Of a DNA stretch of 64,000 bases, positions 32,468 through 42,959 are shown in pieces (position 1 is the stretch's first letter; every line of letters begins with the position of its first letter). This stretch comes from Cotesia glomerata (Eukaryota; Arthropoda; Insecta; Hymenoptera; Braconidae): positions 13,956,787 to 14,020,786 of the forward strand of contig NC_058163.1 of NCBI RefSeq assembly GCF_020080835.1, in the 5' to 3' direction. Made by a program: the position numbers and the translations under genes. The notes under the pieces were generated by a model that searched no databases, was not told the origin of the DNA, and worked only from the letters and a program-made list of their open reading frames with translations.

Positions 32468-32918
32468 CTAACCTGGGAGAAGATGACGCGGAAATCCAAA
32501 TTTGATTTTTCGTGACAAAATACTTCTCGGTTTCGATATCCAATACTTATAATCGATATTTTCGATTTCATGATTCTTAAAACTTGTCAGTATAATGCTA
32601 CTTAATTCATCAACTCTTGGACAGTTCTCACACTGACGCAAGTAACATTGAAGTTGAAAAATGAACCTTTGCACCTAAAATGAAAGTAATTTAGCTTACC
32701 GAAGATTCACGTATTTATAATCGTTAATTAATTTCATAATTATCAAGTATCATAAACTTAACATTTCGATGGATTGTACATACACAGATGGTGTGTATTC
32801 CACTTGCTCCTGCCAATACACAATGTTTCGGTAGCAAAGAAGCGAATTTAGAAAATCCAATTTTCTCTGCAGGGTTTATTTCACGAAAATATCTGTGTAG
32901 ATTTTTTAAGTTAAACAA
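32468..32918 (-). pseudogene. Fragments of an uncharacterised multi-copy arthropod protein
   Basis: On the minus strand one frame (32,918 to 32,724) has EKIGFSKFASLLPKHCVLAG and HTICVCTIHRNVKFMI. A second, one phase off (32,674 to 32,468), has QCYLRQCENCPRVDEL and IDYKYWISKPRS. I recall similar conserved blocks from uncharacterised, apparently mobile, proteins in insects and hydra, but cannot name a family. The frame break and short length indicate a relic. Confidence 0.5.
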
Positions 32919-32984
32919 GATAAGTATTTTCTAGACGTGTACTCGATTACCATTTTCACTCCGAATTGCAATATAATTTCTCAT

Positions 32985-33234
32985 GTCTGTCATCGAAGCA
33001 CTATTTTGATTTTGATTTTGACGAGACTGGTGGTAATCGACGTGGTTTTTCGAATTCAGGAGTGGATTAGTTTTTGGAATTTATCGGTCAAGAAGTTAGA
33101 TTTCTCAAAATATAGCAAACCGAATCGATTCAAATTTTCACAAAATTTGACAGCAATGATACTTTTTAGATACCCACCTTTTTCGATCCGATCGGTCAAG
33201 CCGTTCAAAAGTTATAAGAGGTTTGCATTCATAA

Positions 33235-33285
<51 letters not shown>

Positions 33286-33290
33286 TACAT
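32985..33290 (+). repeat. CAR 5' arm and CA tract left of B1
   Basis: TAATCGACGTGGTTTTTCGA, GATCCGATCGGTCAAGCCG and TTCAAAAGTTATAAGAGGTT lead into a (CA)n tract at 33,239-33,281. The matching 3' arm lies beyond B1 at 36,795. Confidence 0.8.
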
Positions 33291-33317
33291 CAAAACCCAC
33301 ACCACGAGATAATCGGG

Positions 33318-33667
33318 CAGCCTTCTGCGAACTAGACGAGCCCAGTGCGATTAAGGCCCTTGACAAGGCCCGTATACGGATCGGTTTGGTGAACTGTCGT
33401 ATACGCCCAGTAGTAAAAGTAACACGTTGTTTTAAATGTCTTGGTTATGGACACCAAACACGTCAGTGTGCGGGACCAGACAGAAGCAGGTGCTGCTACA
33501 AATGTGGTGGAGAGAACCACAAGGCCGTAAACTGCACGGAGAAGTTAAAATGCTTCCTTTGTGCTTCGGACAAAGATGCCCAGGATAGTCTATGCCATAT
33601 TTCTGGCACTGGAGCGTGTAAGGCATTCCGCAAAGCACTTGCAGAAGCCATGAAAGGTCAGAAATGA
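33318..33667 (+). pseudogene. B1 ORF1 fragment (zinc-knuckle end)
   Basis: Only the C-terminal part of the gag-like protein remains. It has three cysteine-histidine knuckles: CFKCLGYGHQTRQC, CYKCGGENHKAVNC and CFLCASDK..CHISGTGAC. The first readable residues (FCELDEPSAIKALDK) lie next to the truncated left end. The stop overlaps the ORF2 start as ATGA at 33,664-33,667. Confidence 0.82.
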
Positions 33668-36523
33668 CACGCATACTACAAGGCAACCTGAATAGGTGCG
33701 CCTTGGCGCCAAACCTGCTGCGCCAGCGTGTTTTCGAAGATAAAATTGACGTCTGCTTTATCTGCGAGCAATATCTAAACATCGAAGGTAAAACATGGTT
33801 CGCAGACGAAACGGGCACGGCAGCAATTTGGATTGTGAACACAAAGAACGTTACCGTCAACAACAGCGGAGGTGGAGCAGGTTTTGTCTGGATTCAAACC
33901 CCCACAACCTACTTCATGAGCGTCTATCTCTCACCTAACGAAGGGATTAGTGTGTTCCGACAGAAACTCGCAAATATAGAAGATGCGGTCACTAAGTTCG
34001 ACGGCGAAGTTATCGTAGCCGGAGACTTTAACGCTGAATCGGCTGAGTGGGGCGCTGCTTTCTCCGACACCAGAGGAAACGAGGTCGCTGACGTCGTGGC
34101 TAGACTCGACCTCATAGTGCTGAACACCGGGAGCACCACGACCTTTAGAAGACCAGGGTACCAAGAATCCATCCTCGACATCTCATTGGCGACTCCAAGG
34201 ACTGCCAACATGATTGAAGACTGGACAGTATCCGAAGAATACAGTGGCAGTGATCACCAGTTTGTGACATTCAACGTTGGATTGGCATTTGCTCCGGTTT
34301 CACAACGCGACGTTTCTAAGCGGAAGTGGAATGCCAAAAGGCTTGATCCAGAGGCATTGCAAGCTTCACTCGCACGAAGCTGGTCTATCCTCCAGAACAA
34401 CCCGACACCGGATACTTGCAGCGAGACGGAAAAGGCAGTGCTAAACACGATGAAAGAAATTACTGCCGCATGTGATGCCTCTATGCCGCGGCTGAAAAAC
34501 CAGAGCTTCCACAGGCCGGCGTACTGGTGGTCAGCGGACATAGCAGAACTTCGCAAAATATGCCATCAGCTACGTCGCCGAGCAACGAGAGCTACGAAAC
34601 GCTCCCCAAGCCAGGACTTGTATTCAAAAGAGTACAAGCAGGCCAAAAAGACGCTAAACCGAGCCATTAAAGCAAGTAAAGCGAAACTGTGGAAAGAGAT
34701 CTGCAACGATCTCGACAATGACCTCTGGGTTAAAGCCTACCAAATTGTCGCTTAACGACTTGGAAAGGCTTCACCAGAGGCGCCGAAATCTCCTGCCTTG
34801 ATGGAGAGCATTGTAACGGAGCTTTTCCCCAAACACCCACCGCGGGAAAAGAAACACTACACTAAGAACAGCGAAGTAACACCCTTCACAACTAAGGAAT
34901 TACAAGACGTGGCCAAGTCACTCAAAACAGGAAAGGCACCTGGACCTGATGGCATCCCGGCATCGGTGATCAAAACTGTAGCCCTGGAATACCCAGACAT
35001 ACTCCTGAACACCTACAACGCATGCTTGGCAACTGGCACGTTTCCCGTGGTCTGGAAACGGCAGAGATTGGTTCTCTTAGACAAAGGTAAGGGAACCCCC
35101 ATAACACCTTCGTCGTTTAGACCACTCTGCATGCTGGACATTGCTGGAAAACTGCTCGAGAAGCTCATACAAGGGAGACTTCGCAACGACATAGACCGTG
35201 CTGGAGGTTTTGCCGCAAACCAACACGGCTTCCGGAAAGGACGTTCAACAGTCGGCGCGATCCAGAAAGTCGTAGCGACAGCGAGAGAAGCATGGACTGG
35301 TAGCCTCAAAGCCCGCAAGGTGTGTCTTGTCCTCACGCTAGACATTAGAAATGCCTTTAACAGCGCAAATTGGAGAGATATTTTGGACGCCCTGGAGCAC
35401 AGATTTGACGTGGAGCCGGAGAATCTGGCACTTGTCGACAACTACCTTGACAAGAGAAAGCTGATAGCAGAAATCACGGAAGGTCCACAAGAATACGCCA
35501 TAACGGCTGGCGTGCCGCAAGGCTCAATAATGGGGCCCGATCTATGGAACGCGGACTACGACGAGCTTCTGGAAATCCCGTTGCCAAAGCAAGTGGAGCT
35601 AACGGGCTTTGCAGACGACGTCGCGGCCACGATAATAGTAGACAGCGTAGAGGAGGCCGAACTACTCGTTTGGGAAACCATTGATGCTGTCGAGACTTGG
35701 CTCGATAAACACCACCTGAAACTCGCAAAACACAAAACCGAGATGGTCGTTCTGACTCGCCAAAAATGGTTCCCAAAACCATTTGCTGTGGACATGAATT
35801 ATGACGAATACTATGGGACCAAGAACCAAAAAGAGGAGAGTCCTTCTGGAAGCAGTCCATTCGGTACTGCTTTATGGAGCGGAAATATGGGCAGATATAT
35901 TAAAGCAGAAAACCTATCGGCGGAAAATGGCAGCAGTGCAGCGGCGATGCGCTCTCAGAGTTGCCTGCGCCTACCGCACGGTTTCCGAAGCGGCTGTATT
36001 GGTCATTGCGGGAGCTGCGCCCATCGACCTATTAGCGTTCGAGAGAGCAAGACTCTACGACGCTAAAATCGGTGGCGAAAACATGAAGGAGGCAAAAACG
36101 AGGATAAAAACGGAAACGCAGCAAGAGTGGCAGGACCGATGGACGTTGGGAGGGACAGGCAGATGGACAGCGCGACTGATCCCAAACATTAACGTCTGGC
36201 TTTCTCGGAAGCACGGGGACACGGACTTCTTTCTGACCCAGCTACTGACGGGACATGGGCAGTTCAATGCCTATCTATTCAAGATGGGTTTGCACAGCAC
36301 ACCAACGTGCAAATACTGTCCAGACAAAATTGAGAACGCCGAGCACACGTTTTTTGAGTGTGATCGATGGAAGGACGATAGAATCTGCACCGAAGAAACA
36401 ATGGGCACCGCGCTCTCCCCCGAGAGCTTGGTAACCTGCATGATCAAAAAAGAAGAAAACTGGACAGCTGTAGTAGCCTACGCGCAGCGTCTCTTGAAAG
36501 AAAAAATCGCAGAAAGGGATTAG
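33664..36523 (+). pseudogene. B1 ORF2: endonuclease and RT, one stop and one deletion
   Basis: The endonuclease has IVAGDFNAESAEWG and GSDHQFV. RT has HGFRKGRSTVGAI, LTLDIRNAFNSANW, GVPQGSIMGPDLWN and the catalytic FADDVAA. The C-terminus has CKYCPDKIENAEHTFFEC. A TAA at 34,753-34,755 interrupts the otherwise open frame between endonuclease and RT. Near 35,797 a deletion of about 135 bp, judged against B2, shifts the frame. The tail continues from 35,801 to the TAG at 36,521. This is among the least damaged LINE ORF2 copies in the window. Confidence 0.88.
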
Positions 36524-36763
36524 AAACCAGTAATAACAAGAAGTACGTGTCGTGAGGCACAACATGGACTGGATTGAAGTAATGCTAACGCGGTCCTGAT
36601 CCAGTCTTCCCTGTAACATATATAGGGAAACGAGAGAGGAGGATGTTTAGTCAGTATTGTTGCAAAATAATATTGTCTTCTGAGTCCGACATACCCAGGC
36701 ACCAACACCTAGTCCTGGCAACAACACCAAGTCCTGGCATACGTAAACGTATTTTACCTCCTC

Positions 36764-36794
<31 letters not shown>

Positions 36795-36965
36795 CACACA
36801 CACATACATATAGCCGCACGGACACCATCGCGGGAATAGTCAGGAAAGCGTCTTGTGACCTTAAAACGTCGAGAGCTGATGAAAACTCGATTTTCGCAAA
36901 ACGGGGTAAAACCAATAACTTCCCGATTTTTGAAAATTTTCAATTTTCTTAGCGTAAAGATAAAA
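36795..36965 (+). repeat. CAR 3' arm right of B1
   Basis: A short CA tract is followed by CGCGGGAATAGTCAGGAAAG, AACGTCGAGAGCTGATGAAA and a TTCCCGATTTTTG block. Together with 32,985-33,290 it brackets B1. Confidence 0.8.
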
Positions 36966-37014
36966 ATTCCCGAAGCTCATAACCTCATCGGAAATTAAAT
37001 GAAGAAATAAAAAA

Positions 37015-37635
37015 AAAAAATTGGAAAAACGGTTGACCCTGAAGGTCATCCCTGCAACTTTCCGCTAATTCCATACCTAGGCGCTTAAAATTGCACTTAT
37101 GACGTTTTTGAGCTCTCCGAGTTCAAAGAGGTGCCTTTCCTCTGCTTTTGAGCTCTTCCAGCTCAAAAGTCTGATAGAAGCTCATAGAACAATATTTTTT
37201 TAATTTTCAAACCGCAATAACTTTTGAATGAATCAACCGATTTTCACGCGGTTGGCAACATTCGACTCAGTTTTTTTAGCCTCGTGGAAAATCTTCAATA
37301 ATTCGATAAAACACGATTTTTAAATTTTTCAAACTGCTATAACTTTTGAATGAATCAACCAATTTTTACGTGGTTTGAGGCGATCGATGTAGTTTTTTAA
37401 TCTCTATAAGAAATTCAGAACAAAAAAATTGATCCGATTGAAAATTTTGGAAATATTACAAAAAAACACTTTTTTCGATTTTTTTCGACAACGATATCTC
37501 ACAAACGCATCAACTGATTCTATAGCTCTAGGTGGCAATCGATGCGGATTTTCAAGGTTAAGAGCTGTCAAGTTTTTGAGGTCGATCAGTTCAGGCAATT
37601 CGGAGATATTTGAAAAAAATGAAAAAAAAAACAAC
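37015..37635 (+). repeat. CAR 5' arm, plus orientation, lacking the CA tract
   Basis: It starts GTTGACCCTGAAGGTCATCC and has GAGCTC half-palindromes near 37,105-37,165. Modules with AATGAATCAACCGATTTTCA and CGATATCTCACAAACG follow. It ends against a CAR copy in opposite orientation. Confidence 0.75.
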
Positions 37636-37816
37636 TTTTTTTTTCACTTTTTAACTTTCCGCTAAGAAAATCAAAGATTTTCAAAAATCGGGAAGTTACT
37701 GTTTTCACCCCGATTTTCGAAAATCAAGTTTCCATCGGATCTCGACGTTTTGAGGTCCTAGGAAGCTTCCCTGACTATTCCCGCGATGGTGTCTGTATGT
37801 ATGTATGTGTGTGTGT

Positions 37817-37886
<70 letters not shown>

Positions 37887-37903
37887 GTGTGTGTGTGTGT
37901 GTG
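37636..37903 (-). repeat. CAR 3' arm and TG tract, minus orientation
   Basis: The complement of the CAR 3' arm (TTCCGCTAAGAAAATC, GGAAGCTTCCCTGACTATTC) runs into a (TG)n tract at 37,798-37,904. The 3' end of element A3 abuts that tract. Confidence 0.8.
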
Positions 37904-39137
37904 TTTTCTCCCTTAGGTGGGGAATCCTTTTTACGGATTCTAGGCATAGTTGTTTGGCCTGGATATGTGGCGACTCGACGCAGCGTCATACTAACTCGAC
38001 ACTAACGCCCATACCTACTAAACCCTAAACCCCTTTTCCTTCCTTCCTCTAATCCCTCATGGAAACCGCCGTCAGGCATTACTTCGTGAAGGGAGGATCT
38101 AGCTACTGCTCTTCCTTCTGGTGGCTAAGGTGTTAACTACCTTCCTTCTATCTTCTGCTATTTGCTCTTCTTCTTTCGGTGGAACGCAAGTCTTTAAGGA
38201 CTTCTGTTGCAAACGTGCTGGTAGCGTTCCAGGCAGCTTCTGATGACAACATTGCTTCCACTAGTGAATCTGGTTGCATTCTCTGGTTCAGGATCCTCTC
38301 CAGTTCTTCACGCTGTGGATCGAAACGAGGACATACAAAGAATACGTGCTCCGCGTCTTCAGCAGCTCCTGGGCAGGACGGGCACTCCGAAGAGTCATCG
38401 TGCTTAAAGCGGTGTAGATACTCTCGAAAACACCCATGTCCCGACAACATCAGCGTAAGATAGTAATTGACCTCACCGTGATTCCGGTTAAGCCAAATGT
38501 CGATCCGAGGTATGAGACGGTGCGTCCACCTACCCTTGTCTGCAGCATCCCATTGTAGTTGCCATCGGCCTATGCTCTTCTGCCGTTCTTCAATTTTAAG
38601 TTCTTCCGGGCATAGTGCAGTTGACCTTTTTCGTTGGTAAAGGGCCCGTCTTTCCTCTGCTAGAACTCTAAGAGGTAGGGTTCCAGCAATGACGCACACT
38701 GCTTCTTCTGATATAGTGCGGAAGGCACTAGCTACTCGTAGGGCACTCAGTCGGTATATTGGTCCAGCTTTTCTCCATGATTCTTGGGTTTCCAGTGCAT
38801 CAGCCCAAATGGATATTCCGTAAGTGAGCACTAGTGTGACTACTGATGACAATAGTAGCCTCCTGCTCTGCATTGGGCCTCCGATGTTAGGCATCAGCCG
38901 TGCGAGACTAGCCCTCTTTACTGACGCTTTGGCACTGACATGTTCCACCTGCTGTTTGAAGTTTAGTCGTGCATCCAGCATCACTCCCAGATAACGGATA
39001 AATAGTTGTGATGTGATTTCTTGTTCTCCGACTCTCAACTTGATGGTTTCTACCATTTTTCTGCTGGTGATGAGCACTGCCTCGGTTTTATGCTTGGCTA
39101 GTTGCAAGTTCATCATGTCCATCCACAAATTGACTAG
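37904..39137 (-). mobile_element. Family A element, 5'-truncated copy A3
   Basis: On the minus strand the fragment begins in the RT region after YADD and ends with the family A 3' UTR (ATCCGTAAAAAGGATTCC) next to (CA)n. Its 5' junction does not lie in CA. It lies about 100 bp into a CAR 3' arm, so both sides carry versions of that arm. Confidence 0.85.
38148..39137 (-). pseudogene. A3 ORF2 C-terminal fragment
   Basis: About 330 codons remain open, from VNLWMDMMNLQLAKHKTE through FIRYLGVMLDARLNFKQQ to the cysteine-histidine motif CPSCPGAAEDAEHVFFVC (the last Cys is kept, with V for E). The catalytic RT residues are missing, so it cannot act alone. Compared with A1 it has fewer lesions over the shared part. 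Confidence 0.82.
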
Positions 39138-39225
39138 TCGAAATCTAGTTTTCATCAGATCTCGACTTTTTAAGGTCATAGGAAGCTTCCCTGACTACCC
39201 CCGCGATGGTGTCACTATTTCTGTA

Positions 39226-39269
<44 letters not shown>

Positions 39270-39295
39270 TGTTAGTTACGTAACACTTCTTCCAA
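39138..39295 (-). repeat. Second CAR 3' arm piece and TG tract
   Basis: TCATCAGATCTCGACTTTTT, GGAAGCTTCCCTGACTACCC and a (TG)n tract lie between A3 and the MULE. It is about 10-12% different from the arm at 37,738-37,800. Confidence 0.75.
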
Positions 39296-39409
39296 AGACA
39301 ATTCTTCCGCGACATTTCATCCGCGGACGTTTGATCCGCACGACACTTGATCTGCACGATAATTGATCCGAACGACGAGAAATCCGCACGACAATTGATC
39401 CATGATGTG

Positions 39410-39730
39410 ACGTTTTAACTAGGTTTTTTTGTGTGTTTATTCAACATTATACCAACACAGATGCTTGTTATTGTGTTGCGCCCTTTTAACAAGGTTGTTG
39501 TGTGTGCTTATTTAACATTATACCAACACAGATGCTTCCTATTGTGTTGCGTCCTTTTAACACGGATGTTGTGTGTGTTTTTACTCGACATTATACCAAC
39601 ACAGAAGCTTGTTATTGTGTTGCGACCTTTTAACACGGTTGTTGTGTGTGTTTATTCGACATTATACCAACACAGAAGCTTTCTACCGTGTTGTGTCCTT
39701 TTATCATGTTTGTTGTGTGTTTTAATGATG
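39410..39730. repeat. 71-73-bp tandem repeat near the MULE end
   Basis: Four full units and a partial one recur with CCTTTTAACACGGTTGTTG starting near 39,482, 39,553, 39,626 and 39,697. Each includes CATTATACCAACACAGA. The open frame across them arises from the repeat itself. Confidence 0.9.
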
Positions 39731-39949
39731 AACGAAAAACAATAAATTTATTTCATTACGTTAAATACATGATCAGTATCACAATATCGTATTAATATTA
39801 GTTCATTTCTTAATTGAATAACATTATTATCTTAACGCAATATTTACTTAAACATCCAATAGATTTGAATATAAAAGAAAGACGAAAAATAACATCAATT
39901 ACTCGAAACGGATTATAAAGTCTTAATCAAACAAACATAAATATTCATT

Positions 39950-41350
39950 TAATCTTTAGTACACCAGCTTCCGCACGTAAATATTTCAAATTTCCATTCG
40001 GGTTGTAATTATCAACAACACTTTCGAGCCGCACATCTTTTTCAGCATACATTTTACGCCTTTTAGGAGCTACATCAACACCAGAATCAATCTGCGCAAT
40101 ATTTGTCTCAGTAAGCACTTAAATATCTTTCAAGATTTCAATATATTTACTGAACAAAGCATGTAAAACTCCAACTTTTTTATTTAGGGATGAGTGTCAA
40201 CTTTCAACCCCATTATTTGTACGCGATTCACAATCAACAATAGCTTGATAGCAATTCCATTCAGATAACTCGTACAATGCAACAGTTTGGCCTCTCCCAG
40301 TACGCTTACGGTCACCAATCCACGTTCTCTCAAAATAAATTATCAATTGATTCAACTCATCACCATGTTCGCTAAAAAATGATGAAACCAGCAACTCATC
40401 ATAAGACTTTATTATATTATCGACAGGGACACACGCTAACGCCATAATCATTTTAATACCCATGAAATATTCCATGCCAGTATTATAATTAACCTGCAAT
40501 CCGTACGTCTGCAGATGAATATACACACTGTGTGAAATGAAACAAACATCCAGATACTACACACTGGGGAAAGGCATCCTTGAAGGCTACAATAAATGCT
40601 CTCTCATAATCGACAATCACTCGTTTTGGTTTTAATCCGGATTTAGAACGCTTAATAACCGACAATACAGATGCTTAAATATGACAGATACAGAATCGAA
40701 TGTCCCATCGCAACACCACTGATCACATTGAGACAATATGCTCAAATTCTTCTTTGTCACGAATATTAAAAATCGTCCAGCGCTGGCGCCGCTATCATGT
40801 AGTAAATACATCTCATGATTAAATGTCTCCTTATATGCCAGCGTAATAATCAGTTCTTTCAAACAATGAGGATTTATAACTTCTTGTTCAGGATCATCAT
40901 GTTTAGCACGTTGAGCTATACGCACCAAAGATTCAATTTTGGGCAATTGTGCTAAAACTGGAGATTCAACTTTGGCTAAAACTTTAGAAACAGCAGTACT
41001 CGTGCTATGACCTCCCCTAGCAGCTTTTTTCTTGATAGCTTCCTTAACTTTTTTACATTCAACGGCGGTGACATCAGCAGAATGATTATGAGTATTTGAT
41101 ATATCAATAACATCACCTAAAACAACACAACAACATGAATGAGTATCGAACAACGAGCACTAGGCCATTAAAATACATACCATTCTTCTTGCCCGAAGTT
41201 GTGTGCACAATCACTCTACACGAGCTTTTCTAAAACTCAATACATCGCCACGAGACGTTAGAAGAGTTAATACTTTTTAAAGACAATAAAAAGCCATCAT
41301 GTACCAACAGCTTTCCACCTCGCTGAGATTTAATAAATTTTAACGGCATT
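39950..41350 (-). pseudogene. MULE transposase with N-terminal FLYWCH zinc finger (broken)
   Basis: On the minus strand the N-terminus has a FLYWCH-like finger (GGKLLVHDGF, SWRCIEF, stop, KSSCRVIVHTTSGK, then NTHNHSADV). A probable intron (GGTATGTATT..TGTTTTAG, about 41,117-41,183) lies within it. The MULE catalytic core follows: WCCDGTFDSV (first Asp), VDYERAFIVAFKDAFP (second Asp), GCLFHFTQ, and RTNNGVES near 40,200 (region of the catalytic Glu). There, a TGA replaces the usual Trp. At least three stops and a frameshift near 40,530 are seen, so the enzyme is dead. Confidence 0.82.
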
Positions 41351-41519
41351 TTTTCAGTACTGAACCACGCGTGAAATCAAATTAAGCAAAACTAATATGA
41401 CTCATACACTGCACTGCAACTAAGTGATTGACTACCAATGACAGATACCTAGATATAGTATATGATTCTATAGTAGTATAGTAAAGTAAGAAGAGATCTA
41501 GTATAATTTTACTAGTATA

Positions 41520-42492
41520 TGTTATATCCAAGGGCGTTTAAGTGGTAGCGTAAACGGTGGAGGTTTGGACTAACGGTTTAAAGAATACGCAACGGAGTTT
41601 TAATTCCGTTGTTTTAATTATTTATGTGGGACGTTTTCGACGGACGAATTTACCACGCCTTCATTTGAGACTGAACACATATTTTATTAAGAATAGATGT
41701 ACTTACTCTTTGCAGGATTTTTGTTGTTACCGGATCCGTGACCCCGGGGCCACTGTTAGCGCCTTTTCCTTGAGTTGGCCCTCTGGTTGGTCCTTGCAGC
41801 GGATGGAATTGGATGGATTAGGGGCTGCTTACTTTAAGGGCTTCTTATTTTTAAGAAATGGATTAACTCGAAACTGATTTCACTTCTTTTGATATTTATT
41901 TTTATAACCACAAAACTTACACTTTCACAATTTTAATTTTAACGTAATTTATTTTAATGAATTTTATTGATTTGGTTGAGCTAACGTCCTCCAGTCCCCC
42001 GTAGGGTAAAGTGCGCAAAACTAGCTTTTAGGAAATTTTGAATAAATTTAATGACCAAATTCTCGCCTAAGTGCAGGGCAAATTAGAACTTTGAGAATAC
42101 GGTTCTCTATGATTTACTTACTGGCCGAATTCTCGCCTAAGTGCAGGGCAAATTAGAACTTTGAGAATACGACTTTCTAAGATACTTAAAATTAATACGT
42201 GGCCTGCCGGTTAAACCGCGTCCAAACTTCCTTTAAGTGCAGTGCAAATTAAAGCAAAGGACTCTACAAGGCACGGGCCCGTCAATTAAACGCGGAAGTC
42301 GAATTAATTAACAAAGACGGGAGCGGTCTCCGTTTCTCGTTTTTAAATGCTCGCGGTGCTGAGTTTGCAAAAGTCCCCGCTAGTCAACCAGCAGTCACGT
42401 AGCTTATATTTTATTGTGGCTTTCGCGCATGGAGAAGTCTTCCATCTGCGCGGGTGATTTAAATTTAAAAAAATTTACGGGTGGACATAACA
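41520..42492. mobile_element. Solo LTR S1 (973 bp), TATA target duplication
   Basis: It starts TGTTATATCCAAGGGCG and ends GGGTGGACATAACA in TG..CA form, with TATA on both sides. A related copy in opposite orientation lies at 44,145-45,129. A direct repeat CGCCTAAGTGCAGGGCAAAT occurs at about 42,065 and 42,135. It lies in a CTAGTATAACTAGTAT-rich palindromic tract of the MULE. Coding strand is unknown. Confidence 0.8.
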
Positions 42493-42575
42493 TATAACTA
42501 GTATATCTAGTATAACTATACTAGTATAACTAGTATATCTATAGTATAACAGTACTAGTATAACTAGTATAACAA
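42493..42575. repeat. CTAGTAT-rich palindromic tract
   Basis: ACTAGTATAACTAGTATA motifs repeat here and also left of the solo LTR at 41,455-41,519. The LTR inserted into this tract. Confidence 0.7.
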
Positions 42576-42589
42576 TAAAAAATAATAGT

Positions 42590-42850
42590 CATTAAAATGG
42601 GGGGCTTCGCCCCCAACCTCTACCGGGGCTTCGCCCCTGGACCCCAAAAATATTAAACTAATGGAATAAAAATTAATAGAGACACCAAAATGGGGGGCTC
42701 CGCCCCCCAACCTCCGCTGGGGCTCCGCCCCTGTACCCCAAAAATATTAAATTAATGGAATACAAATTAATAGTCATTAAAATAAGGGGCTCCGCCCCCA
42801 ACCCCCGCCGAGGCTTCGCCCCTGGACCCCATCAAAAATTGGACCCCTCT
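42590..42850. repeat. Three GC-rich hairpin units near the MULE end
   Basis: About three units of 90-100 bp each hold two hairpin-forming motifs, such as GGGGGCTTCGCCCCC and GGGGCTCCGCCCC, then a CTGGACCCCAAAAATATTAA block. GC content is far above the surroundings. Confidence 0.85.
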
Positions 42851-42959
42851 ATTGGAGATCAATTGTCGTGCGGATCAATTATCGTGAGGATCAAGTGTTG
42901 TGCGGATCCATCATCCACGGATAAAGTGTTGCGGATTAATCGTCACGGATGAATTGTCT

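Larger units (their letters stand above)
33291..36794 (+). mobile_element. R1-clade-like non-LTR retrotransposon, family B, copy B1
   Basis: B1 sits between the two arms of one CAR copy, with its left end in the CA tract and its poly(A) (36,767-36,794) joined to CA. It is 5'-truncated inside ORF1. Family B is clearly distinct in protein and 3' UTR from family A but has the same gene order. ORF2 is nearly complete. Confidence 0.88.
39296..42959 (-). mobile_element. MULE-type DNA transposon with FLYWCH domain, decayed
   Basis: The ends are inverted copies of about 110 bp built from motifs like TGATCCGCACGACA; the left starts AGACAATTCTTCCGCG and the right ends GAATTGTCT. Both ends are bordered by TG tracts, and the two CAR arms lie outside, so the element sits in a CAR CA/TG tract. 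A MULE transposase relic is encoded on the minus strand. A solo LTR at 41,520-42,492 and two sets of tandem repeats lie inside. Exact termini are uncertain by several bases. Confidence 0.78.

Noticed and set aside
39410..39730. A 104-residue protein across the 71-bp repeats
   Set aside because: The open frame follows from the repeat and has no independent support.
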